A stretch of 64,000 bases of DNA. Origin: Serpula lacrymans var. lacrymans S7.9 (Eukaryota; Basidiomycota; Agaricomycetes; Boletales; Serpulaceae). Both the position numbers and the translations under genes were made by a program. The DNA lies in the NCBI RefSeq assembly GCF_000218685.1, contig NW_006763296.1, forward strand, positions 300,715 through 364,714, given 5' to 3'. This document shows, piece after piece, positions 22,973-33,700 of the stretch. Position 1 is the stretch's first letter. Each line of letters opens with the position of its first letter. Below the pieces are notes generated by a model. The model did no database searches. It was not told where the DNA came from and saw only the letters and a program-made list of their open reading frames with translations.

Positions 22973-25900
22973 CTACTTTTTCTTTTTCTTGCGGTTCTTC
23001 TTGCCTACAGTTTTATTTTCTTCCGTAGCGGTGGTTTCTTCAGCGGCGGCGGGAGTTTCATCTGCAACGGCAGGTGGGTCTTCGGGTTTTGGCGATGCAG
23101 GAACCGATGGTGTGGGAGCAGACTCCGACTCAAGACCAGCTTTTGCCTCTGACAATACATTGTCAAGAATGCCAGCAGGACCTTCCGTATCCATAGTATC
23201 ACCAGCAGCAGCAGAATCCACATTTTCAGAGGACCCTCCAGCATCACCTGCTCCTTCAACTATATGTTCCGGAGGTGCGAGGTCACCAAGCAAATCCTGC
23301 GTCTCAGTGGCGTTCGGTTCAAGCGGTGCGTCCGATTGGGCAGGAGGCTCGACCGGTGCATCTGCAGGAGTACTATCTGCAGGCGTTTCTGGGTTTTCAC
23401 CAGCTGTATTCTCGGGGGTTTGAGTATTTTCTGGAGCAGTCTCAGCTGGATGCTCAGAAGACGGAGCGAAATGATCAAATGCACCGGGTACTGGCGTCTG
23501 CTCAGTCCAAGCATCCACAAGAGGCTCAGTTGATTGCTGTGGAGCTCCTTCGCCCCATGATTGTTCTGGGTCCCCGACTGGTGCTTCGGCGCCAGCCGTA
23601 GTAGTTGCAAGACCATCGCCGTATCCAGTTATGTCCGCAGCTGGATCGGATCCCTTCATCCAATCATCGGCTGCACCGTTTCCAGTCATAGAGGGATCCT
23701 CTACATAGTTTTGCGTATTCTCGAAGCCCCACTCACCCGACACAAAAGTGTCCGCCCCGCCTGCTGGAGCTCCGTTCCACGAGTGCATATGAGTTTCAGT
23801 CTCGGCAGAATAGCTTGACGGTACAAGACTTTCTTCTAGAGCAACATTTTGTTCAAAGTCTATTGGAGCGTCTGGCGCGACAGCTAGCACAGCCTCCACC
23901 TCCGGTGCTGGCGCAGGTTCTTGCGGCTCAGGATGTAGTACAGGTTCGTTGATAATAGGGGTATCTGCAAATCTGACCTCCAGCGGGGGTCGTCTCTCGA
24001 ACGGTGTTTCAGCGATAGGTGATGGTTCAGGTTTCGGTGTCTCGATCTTGGGTGTTGCAATTTTGGGTGTTGCAACCCTGGGCGTCTCGATCTTAGGTGT
24101 CGCCGCACCAATCGATCTCGATTTTTCTACTTTGGGAGATACAGCTGGGGTAGCCGCTTTGGAATTCGAACCCCATACTGAACTCAAAGTCTCCGCAAGT
24201 TTGCCTGAGCTCTTGCCAGTAGATGAATCCGTGAGCTCAGAGGGTGTTGTAGCTTTACTCGAACTCTTGGACGGCTTTTCCTTCTCCCTAGGTCTCTCTT
24301 TGACTTTCCCTTTGTCTCTGTGACCGTCGCTCTCTCTCCCACGTCTCTCGCGGTCCATATCGGTAACAATGGGAGGTACAGGTGGTGGTTTCAAAGGGGA
24401 TGTGGCTTTGGGAGGGGACAATTTAGACATGCTCCGCTCAGTAGGAACTTCCAAGAATGCTTCTTGTCTAGAACCGACAGCAGATGGTGTCTTGCTACCT
24501 GATACCAAGGAATCTCGCGATCTTGCGCGAGACGCTGGCACAGAAGCAGAACGGGAAGAACTGACATAGTCGTCCTCTGGACAGCTGTCTGGCTCGTCTT
24601 CATCTGCTCGGTGACCACTCTCGCTGTAAACAATTGATGCCGGACCACTGATTCAGGGTTAGTATCACGCAAAGGCGATAAACAAAATAGTGACGTACTA
24701 TTTGGTTCTACCCTAAAGATAGTAGGATCAGTAAAAGAATTTGAGACGCAAAGGTGTATAATCAACCCACGTTGTCATTCCATTTGATTCGAGCTTTGAA
24801 CTCGGTCAAACCGAAATGAATCTCAACACTAAATACAATTGTCCAATACGTCTTGCCTCCTCTTCCATGTTTTGGCTCAGCACTTCCACTAAGCGGTGAC
24901 AAATCTGCTCGAACGACGCATAATGTTGAAAACTCCTCTTAAGAAATCATAAGTTTATACACACAAGCTCCTTATCTAATAAATGCATACCTGCGTGTCG
25001 AATGATCCATTTCGGGATGATGTCTCCTCCTCTGTAACACCATATTTCGACCTCGAATACAGACAAGGTCGAAAGATTTGTAAGCTCTGTGCAATATTTT
25101 CTGCTAAATACTGTTGACTCTTTGACCTTGACGCTCTAAAAAAAATTAATTGGCCAATGCACGACCAAACTTCGTCATTATTTCACTTACTCTGGACAAT
25201 ATACAGTCAAATGCATCAGGTAACAGGCGAGGACCTGATGGAAGCTCGCAAAGCCTGCCCTTCCTTGCAATGTGTTCCTCGTCGGATTGGTCGAATTCCC
25301 GGAGATATTCTACACCATACATATACTTGGACATCCGAGCTGAGACGTGATGATCGCAATAAAAGCCGATCGCACCATCAGCAACAGCCTTCGACCTATG
25401 AGGATGTCATGAAACATGAAACAGGAACAGATTCGGAGAATACTAGAATACTGACGTTTGGGTGTCTGGTCTACTCACGGTAACATGGAATCGGGAAAGA
25501 CGTTCCTGAAGTTGCGAAAAGAGCCAAGGGCTTGCTGCAAACCCTCCAACCAACCATACTGACTGTAGGCATGATGAGATGCATGCCCTGAGTGCAGAAA
25601 CCACTCTTACCTTAATCATCCCTCCCGAAGCCTGTATTTGCGCTGTAATAGACGCTACAGCTGCTTCTATCGAAGGTTCGAAAAGTTCGGCTACCTCAAC
25701 ACTTATAGTGAAGTTCGAGTAAATCTTATATAGATTGCTTATAAGATACTGACTGAACTTACCCAGTCAGCTTTAGTTGACCACCTCTAATACCGACTGC
25801 AAAGTCCTTATCAAGAGGCGAGCCAAACGGAATGAACTGCAAGTCTTTCTTGTCGCGGAACAGTCGCTTTGTCGTCTCATCAAACCGTTTGGTGATATGA

Positions 25901-27076
25901 TCGAGTGAATCAGGTTGGCCATACTTGGAATTACTGAGTTTCTCTGCCGCGAAGTGAGAAAAATCAAACTAAAATCCTCAGCCACTCATACCTTCCAAAA
26001 ATTGCCTGGCTCTGCGACTGACAAAGACAGATCCTGCAAATATACCTGCAATAATCCACGAATAAATATTTGACATTTTCCATATTCAGAAAATACGCAC
26101 AGTCTGGGGGAGCGACTTCTTCAATTACCAAAGGGTGAGTACCACGTATGGCATATGAACTGATATCTAGAGTGCCACCACCAGCGTCTGCAACCAGAAA
26201 GCCATGCTTAGACGGGTTCTGTTAAAAAAACAGGGAAAGTATTCAACTAGAAGGCATGTTAATAGCTGAAAATGAAATTTACCGTAAGGACGTCGTCAGC
26301 CAACCCATTCAAGACACAGGAATGCAAACTAGCCTCTCCTTCTGTTACAAATCGTATTCTCGACTTTCCCTCGTCTGTATCGGGAATGAGGCCTCCATAA
26401 ACGGCAGCTCGTCGCATTTTCGTCTGCTGTGCGCCTTCCCAGCCATTTGGGTGACTGAGTACAAACTCGATGCTGCCCTCGACGGCCTGCCAGAGTGAAG
26501 GACCATTTGCATGGGTGTCGGTAATGAAATTGCGCGTGCAGCGGAAGAGATATGCAAGGAAGTCGCCAAAAATGTCCACTGGTGTCTTATGCCGAGGCAG
26601 CGGACTCAACCGCATTCCATTCATCTTGAGCTTCATAGCTTTCGGTCGCAGACGTAATTTGAAGCTGAAAGACAAATATGGTTTGACACAGATAAGACAG
26701 GCAAGAGACAAGAGCATACAGTTCAGCCTTTATCCAGCCTTCGTCTTCAGCCTGTGAAGTAATTGAAGCATCGTCTGCTTCTGCCCCAGCCGCTCTGAGA
26801 GTCCCATACTTGTCATAGTAAACTAAAGAGGGGATTTTTGAGTTGCCAGCGACATGTTCCTGGCCGGGAAATCTTGCGAAAGGGACGCGTCATCGTCGAA
26901 AAATGGCGAAAAGGCTAGAGAAAAGCATACCGCGTGACTCCGTGTATCTTGGGAACCTCTCCAGGCTCGAGGATGGCATAAGACACGCCGCTGAATGTTG
27001 TTCCGACGTCGAGTGCGATTGCAAGAGAACGCGTTGAACCGCCGTACGGTTTGCGCGTATCTGTGTTTGGCTTCAT
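22973..27076 (-). CDS. Hsp70-like ATPase-domain protein with long disordered C-terminal tail
   Basis: The start at 27076 gives MKPNTDTRKPYGG, then RSLAIALDVGTTFSGVSYAI, the phosphate-1 loop of the actin/Hsp70 ATPase fold. Next come PSLVYYDKYGTLRAAGAEA, FVLSHPNGWEGAQQTKMRRA, phosphate-2 (FLVADAGGGTLDISSY), the adenosine loop (SVWLVGGFAASPWLFSQLQE), and a substrate-domain-like end (WTIVFSVEIHFGLTEFKARI). This layout is characteristic of the expanded Hsp70-like family of mushrooms (HSPA12-like). At 24771 the frame would stop shortly after KWNDNVG. A 14-nt exon (24699-24712) between two good introns instead continues GRTKYGPASIVY, fitting the family end, and runs in frame into a 520-residue low-complexity tail with TPKI repeats, ending KKNRKKKKK at 22973. 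If the introns are wrong, the tail would be a separate gene starting near 24432. Confidence 0.75.
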
Positions 27077-27505
27077 GCCAGGATAAAGTGCAGGACGCTT
27101 AGATCAAGGATTGGGGGTGTAGATACGTAGATAAAAAATTGGGATGTGCATATAACAAGGTTTTGGGCTTATTTGCCCTGGACAGAACACGAGGAGAAGG
27201 GCAGAGAATGTCGAGGACTGCACTGGAAGAGCTGCGGTTCTGAGGGTATTATTGGGGACGGCTGGGGTGATGTGCCAGGAAAAGCCATGAGGATATTACA
27301 TACAACGTGTGGAATGCGTTTGCCTCGAGGCAGATACAGGTGGCGTTAGATTGGGGCAATCTTTTCAGAGGGCCTCTTGTCCGTGAACTATGTAAGTCAC
27401 AAGCCCTCTTTTTTGCAACCTTTTTTTGTTATACCTTCGCTAAGCAACGCATCAGAATCAGTGATTATCGTGCGCCGGTGTTTGGTCTTGTCCGTTCTTA
27501 CAGCC
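27077..27505. other. Divergent promoter region (Hsp70-like / coiled-coil gene)
   Basis: Between divergent start codons. Part is open in frame upstream of 27506 but has no coding character. No other element is recognised. Confidence 0.45.
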
Positions 27506-29162
27506 ATGCTCCCTGTCGCTAACTTGCATCTCAAAGACCTGTACGACACCACCGTGGAATTTTTTGCTCTTCGTAGTCCTACCTTTGCGTTTCGTGCATT
27601 CACAAGCGACTACACAGACTCTAGTGGGCCCTCCACCCCACGAGATCTTTCCCCCGGACCCGATCACGCAAGACTAGCAAAGGACGGCACCTCTTTACGT
27701 GAACGACTGGATGCTGCGGGTGTCGGACGTGTACATTGTCCTAGCTCCTGTTCCTGTCGGTATCTTGGTCCTTCTTCAACCGCCAATTCTACTATATACT
27801 CAATGAGCAGACGAGAGCTTGATGCAGCGAAAAATGAGCTGTCACGATCGCAGACAGAGGTCGCCAAGTTGGACGATCGGTGTAAAATACTGGAGAAAAC
27901 ACTATCGGAGACGAGAGATATGTTGCGAACTCGAGATGCAGAGATCGAATGGCTGAAGAAAGAGAGAGAGAAGCTGTTGTCGGGACATTGTTCTCGATCG
28001 ATGGTGGAGCGTGCAGTACCTGGCGATCGCCGCCGAAGTCAGGAGTCCACTCATTCCCGTCACAGCTCTGGCCAAGCCCAAGATCTGAGTATGCAGTGGA
28101 TAGAGAATCAGGGTATGATGAACACTTCGCCCACGAATGGCTACCACGCAAAGAAAAATGGAGAAGAGCGTAGCTCTTTTTCGTCCACTACGGAGGAAGA
28201 GCGGGCGCAAGCTAAGAGTCTCGAAACCTTTTTGACGAAAAGCGATCTCTGGTCAGGTGCACAAGTCATCCAGACCGTCCAGGACCTTAACTCAGAGATA
28301 CTTCAGTTTGCTGCATCTGCAACTGAGCTGTGTACGTTTGTCAAACACCCACGAGTTGCAAATCCAAAACCTACCCAAGCCACTAATGAAACGACGACGA
28401 GACTGGGTCCGACTTTCTGTCGCATCCTATCGACACGCGATCACACTCAGGATCCGATGCTAGTCCAACTCGCACTACAGGGCTGTATCTCTATATGCAT
28501 ATCTCGAGCATTGTCGACATTCTGTCTCGGATATCAGTCTAAGACTAATACCATACTGGCTCAAATATACTCACGTATGATCCAAGAAGGTGCGTTGAAA
28601 GTAAACGTGAGTTTTTCGGAGACTGACGGTATGACTTGCAGAACCCCAACCCATGTCTTCTCGTTGGAGGGCGTTAACACATAAGCATATCCATGGACTT
28701 CATCCCGAGCTGGAGGATTATATTAGCAACGAATTGACTGAGACGATCTTCCGATGGTCGTTGGACGTTTTCCTCATATCTGGGAGTTCGAACCCGCAGA
28801 CAGTTCCTTCCTCGCGAGAGAACTTCAAAAGTCGATTCGGGGCGCAAGTGCGGCGCATTGCAAAGGCAGTGTACAAACTAGCCCAAGTCACAAGAGAGGA
28901 GATCATGTCGACAAACTTTGAAGTAATAGCGGTAGAGAGTGGTAAGGCTTTTGACGCTCAGGAAGTGGTGGATGCGTTTGAAGATTACGGGACTTCGAAG
29001 GGAGCTGTCCTGTGTACCACAGAATTGGGGCTGAGATGCTCGACGAGGAAGAGCCCGAACGAAACCGGAAAGCCTGAAGGCGAAGGATGCATAGAGCGAC
29101 GATGTTTACTGCGACCTAAGGTGGTCCTAGAATCCGTAGTGGAAGTGCTTGATCCTCGTTGA
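27506..29162 (+). CDS. Coiled-coil protein of unknown function
   Basis: Two exons (27506-28589, 28642-29162) joined in frame through IQE/EPQPMSSRW. The N-terminus (MLPVANLHLKDLYDTTVEFF) is followed by a Ser/Pro-rich stretch and a clear coiled coil: SRRELDAAKNELSRSQTEVA, KLDDRCKILEKTLSETRDML and RDAEIEWLKKEREKLLSG. The C-terminal half (SGAQVIQTVQDLNSEILQFA, YISNELTETIFRWSLDVFLI, AKAVYKLAQVTREEIMSTNF) looks globular and helical. I recognise no named domain. It resembles a set of uncharacterised basidiomycete proteins. An in-frame ATG at 27377 lies upstream, but its extension (MSVNYVSHKPSFLQPFF) lacks coding character, so 27506 is preferred. Confidence 0.65.
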
Positions 29163-30227
29163 CAGCGCTGCTGTAGGATGAGCTGTTGCATGAGGCATTA
29201 AATTACACCACTTAATCTCGAATTTACTTACCGTTCGTGTTTTCGACTGTCACTGTACTGTTACTGGATATCATTGTTACTGTATTATGCGTCATGGACA
29301 ATTGCATCTGTTGTATTCTCAATGGTGGTGGTAGTGTTTATATCGACATGCCTAGCCTGTTGGCAAACAACGCCTTATGCTTGTGGCTTCAATGCCTTTG
29401 ACTCGAGGCAGACACGATTCCCGATGATAGGAGCTCACATGTGCCTATACATCATATTACTCTATGATCTTGGAACCGAAGTAGCACTGAGTAAAAAGTA
29501 AATAATCGCACTGCAAATGATTTAGTATGGTTCAGGAAAGTTGAGGTGCACATAAGTATAAGGGTCCTGACATCGCTTGAACCCTAACATATATTAACTG
29601 ATACTCGTAGCTCTTAGGGGAGGAAAAATAAGATTCTTAGACATTCAGATCAGACCCCATCCATGTATTAAATACACATGTACAGAACTAATAGGATAGT
29701 TACTATAGGGGCTGAAATTCCTAGTCACCTTCCATATGTGGACGTTGAAGCTCATGAGCCTCTCACTGAATCTGATATTCCTACCTATGGACAGATAAGC
29801 CGTACAATGCGTACAGTATAAACAAAAATAAAGAGAGCTAAGACCTCATTCTACAAGTGGATGACCTGGGGTTGAAGACTGATTCCCTTTCACTCGAACT
29901 CCTCGTACGGAAAGGGGCTTGTTGTGGAAGGCTGCAAGCACCTCATATAATGGATAACAGCTACACGCAACTTACACGAGCTCTTACACGACGCCCGGAG
30001 CTCGAGGGTGATTATCCTCCACAAATCTACCAATATCTCAACGTGTGATCTCGCCCCCCGGTGAACAGTGGTATCGTGAACGAAAACGGGCTTACATGGT
30101 AGATAAATAAACCAAAAAAAATTTCCAAGTCAGATGCCTCTTAGATGGCCTGGATAAGATTTGTCCATAGATCCTTCTGCACTACCACGGAAATTATCTT
30201 TCCAGCAGCTTTCTTCACATATCTTTC
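29163..30227. other. Intergenic region without supported gene
   Basis: Plus-strand open stretches at 29697-29820 (reading EIPSHLPYVDVEAHEPLTES) and 29857-30048 look somewhat protein-like. I could not connect them into a gene or recognise them. Nothing else is supported. Confidence 0.4.
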
Positions 30228-30715
30228 TCAGTCGTCTACTTCGATATCGAATATCAATTTATCTGTTTTCGCATATTCAGTGAAGTATTTTCCCATGAGA
30301 AATGAACCAGAGCGTACCTTTCAGATACGGCCCACTAAACTGTTGGTACGATATGTGAGCCTCGTGAACACGGTATGCATTTAAATCGTCTTCGTTATCA
30401 AACACGAAAATGACACCTACAGAGCAAATTATTTATAGTATTACGGTGTTCACAACAGGAACACATGCTCACCATCATCAAATCCTTGCCCTAGGGGGTT
30501 GAAAATTGAATGGCCAACTTTCACCTCCTTTATTTGAGGTATTTTGACGCCCAACAATCTGACTTCATTCTTAATGCTTTCGAGGTTTTCTTCGGTAGCC
30601 TCTGGCAGAAGCTTATAAAGAACTATAATAATGCTATCAGGCTGGGTAGAGGAGGGATAAGGAGTGAAGCGCTACTCTACGAAGAAGAAAACTTGCCTAT
30701 GTGATGGATAGTCAT
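30228..30715 (-). CDS. Stress-responsive A/B barrel (Dabb) domain protein
   Basis: Four small exons (30697-30715, 30473-30622, 30318-30416, 30228-30262) sum to 303 nt and encode exactly 100 residues. The protein starts MTIHHIVLYKLLPEATEENL and continues NEVRLLGVKIPQIKEVKVGH, then IFVFDNEDDLNAYRVHEAHI, and ends DKLIFDIEVDD. This is the full Dabb fold: a His/Ile-rich first strand, the K(V)G-H central motif, the F-x-D/E loop and the H-x-x-Y helix. Family members form dimeric alpha-beta barrels. Some respond to stress and some act in polyketide cyclisation. The first intron (30623-30696) has a GC donor (GCAAGT), the others GT. No single frame covers the gene, so an ORF scan misses it. No biosynthetic partner gene lies next to it. 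Confidence 0.82.
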
Positions 30716-33700
30716 GAGAGAAATATCGAAGTGAGGTACATGAGCGCACGATAGCTGAGGTATTTATAATACGTCCTTTATCATCAGGGCGCTGAGCATT
30801 CACCAAAAAGAGAAGAAAAAAGAACAACTTGATAATCGTGGAGAATCAGTTGCTGGGATCGATATTCGAGATTGGGCAGGACAGTATATATCTTTTTGAA
30901 AGTTTAGAATAGACTCGAATAACCCACGGACCCCACGACTGAGAAGGTTTTCCGCTACTAGTAGTACGTGGCTAATCAGGATTCGATGAAACTTGTGTGC
31001 CGGGATTCATGGCTGTCTTATTATTAAAAGATGAGAGCCGAGAATGATTCAAGTACTGAGGTGTACGCTGGCATTGATCTACCGCCTTGGCTGATGAGTT
31101 AGAAGACTACTGGAGGTCACTAATGCGAGTCTGAACGCGGACGCCTCGGATGTTCGGATCGACGGTACTCCGCACTCACTGTTTGGTATTATTGAAAGCC
31201 GAAGCTTCCGCATAATAAGGACAAATAACTAGCTTTCGAACCCCGGGCCACTGGTCCAGTAATCCCATGTGCATATCTACTATTATGCATATGGGGCTTT
31301 TTCTACACATAGTCACCAGTTACTATCAATATTCCTCTACTAGCACATCTTGACGAGTCATTTCCAACCCTCAGGGTGTCTAGATCACACAAGTGCAATA
31401 ATGGAGGAACTGTAGCGTCACATTTGGCCACTTGGAATTTTCCCGTGCTCCAGGATTTATAGCGTAAAATGCTACCCCACAGCTTGGTTCCAGACGTCGC
31501 AACAAACTTGTATCCAAAAAGTTGTACAGTTAAAAGTCATCAATTACTGGTCTGCGATTATTGATACAGATTTCAGTCAATTTTAGCTCTACGAGCCTCT
31601 ACCGTTACCAGTGAAAGGCAAGAGGTTTGTCTGTGGGATCAGATGTGTCCTCTCTACATAAAGTGACTTATCTATGGTCTCTGTAGCCTTTTTCTCGGCC
31701 CGCCCTCTCCCCTAATCACATATATCATGTCAAATAAAATACTGGCAGTTACTAACCTGGGTCTCAATCATGTTCAGCATTCCTCGCATCGCTCGCTCCT
31801 ATACTATCCCTGTGAACAAGCGATGTAATGATGTGTTTCTACCGTCCCATGCAACCATGCTTGATGTCCATTCTCACACCTAACTTGTCACTGCAACTCA
31901 ACCGGTAAGTTATCTCAGCTGTTTCCTTTTCACATGGCGTAACTCCCGTAACTGAATCCCACTTGGAGCAACTTGTGTTGCCTAACATGAACATGCATGA
32001 TAAAATGCTCCTGAGCTGCTTCTAACATCGTGATTACCTGGTCTGGAACGACTGTCTTCCTTATAAATGGCTTGCCTAGGGAAAACTACCCGTGGTCGCC
32101 TTCTCTTCTATCGACGAGGCAAAGGTAGTGCAACACTTAGCCTTATTCGTTATATGGATATTGCGTATCTAGGTCATCTGCTTCGAATGCAGCATTGGCA
32201 TGGATGGATTGCGGTTATCTATTCATGCCGTCATCACGAGAGAACTGGCATAGTTTGCCGTTGATTCACACCCAGTATATTTTTTTTAGTATTTGGATTA
32301 CCATCTTTTCTTTTGCACATCTTGGCATTTTGGGTTCTTGCTAGTCAACTGTCGGGACGGGATGGTGATTATTAGGTACGAGACGGAGAGTACAAACGCC
32401 CGTGGGCTATGAGCCTCGTGAAGCAGTAGTCTATATTTGTCCTTTTGGTCTTCATAACAGCTTGTTGGGAAAATACAGGGCTTCCCTGTATCGGTAATCC
32501 ATACTGTCGTTCCCCTATTCGGATGTATGGAGGATTTGGACGTTTGTTCGGGGGATAGCACACGTTGCAAGGACTCTATGTATTGGATATCTTTTCTAGT
32601 GAATTCCTCACCTTGAAAAATTTCCCTCGAGCTTTCTCAGCTCATGAAGCGGTCGTGCTGTCCCGCAACTTCTGGCATGTTCACGTGGAAATGATGCCTC
32701 TCTGGAGCGTAACGCTATGGCAGGGATGTCCGAAAAGGTGGAGAATGACATAGTTAAACCAGCGCTAGGCACCTATATCGATGGCGCCGGCGGCGCGAAG
32801 CTTCCAAAGCGGTCGTTGGCAGGGGTATAAATAATGGATATCCTCTCGCGGGGATGTACTTCGTATTGTTGTTATCCGATAGAGCGGAGATCGGAGTTTC
32901 ATACCAGCGAGCTATGACCAGGGGGACTGTAGCGTTAGGACCAATAACTTGCAGGCAGGTACGGTGAAAATCGACTACTTGCACTACTTGGTTCTTGAGA
33001 GTCGTGGCCGTTGACAACTGGGAAGTCTCCAATGGAATCATGTCAGTACAAACGCCGATGACTCACAATAGCAAGTTCTCGTCGATGGTAATGACTGAGA
33101 AGTCTGGGTATTAGAGCGAATCGCCTAAGGATGCAGCCCCAAAAACGTCTTTTCGCGGCAGGATATTTTGGTAGCTGATTAAATCACGGAGTTGGATCAA
33201 GATAGCGGTGCCAGTAGATTGTGAATGCTGATATTTCAGTCGTGGCAGTCGGTGTGCGGTTTTCCAAGATTACGGGCTCTTTTAATTAATTTCCTGAAAA
33301 CTATTCATCAGAACGCTGGCATCGGACGTGTACGTAGAGCTGTGACACGGTGACGGGTCAACGTACCGCAGCCTGCATCAGAGGTCGTCCAGACGTCTAT
33401 CCCCGCTCTATACATCAGCCGTTATCCTAGCATGTCGGCGACGTGCATGATTAATACATAGGTACCTGTAGAGTCAGTATTGGGTTCTAGGGACAATAAA
33501 ATCAAAGCCAACTGGTCCAGGGTGTTCTTTGTCTGCACATATAATGGAACTTCGAATGATCATCAAGATGGCGGCTCTCGACGTTTTATAATGACAGCCA
33601 AGAGGACTTGCTACAAGGTAGTAGCTCGAAAATAATTTAATTCCCCCAAGTTCCAATTAATCCGAGTTCGAGTTTAACCGGTTCAAGTCAGTTGGCAAGA

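Noticed and set aside
22923..23423. 166-codon plus-strand ORF rich in Ser/Ala/Gly
   Set aside because: It is antisense to the Ala/Pro-rich tail of the Hsp70-like gene and arises from that composition.
23260..23616. Overlapping minus and plus ORFs inside the same tail
   Set aside because: Out-of-frame shadows of the low-complexity coding sequence.
31230..31270. GGTTCGAA-type B-box-like sequence (minus)
   Set aside because: No A-box or cloverleaf around it.
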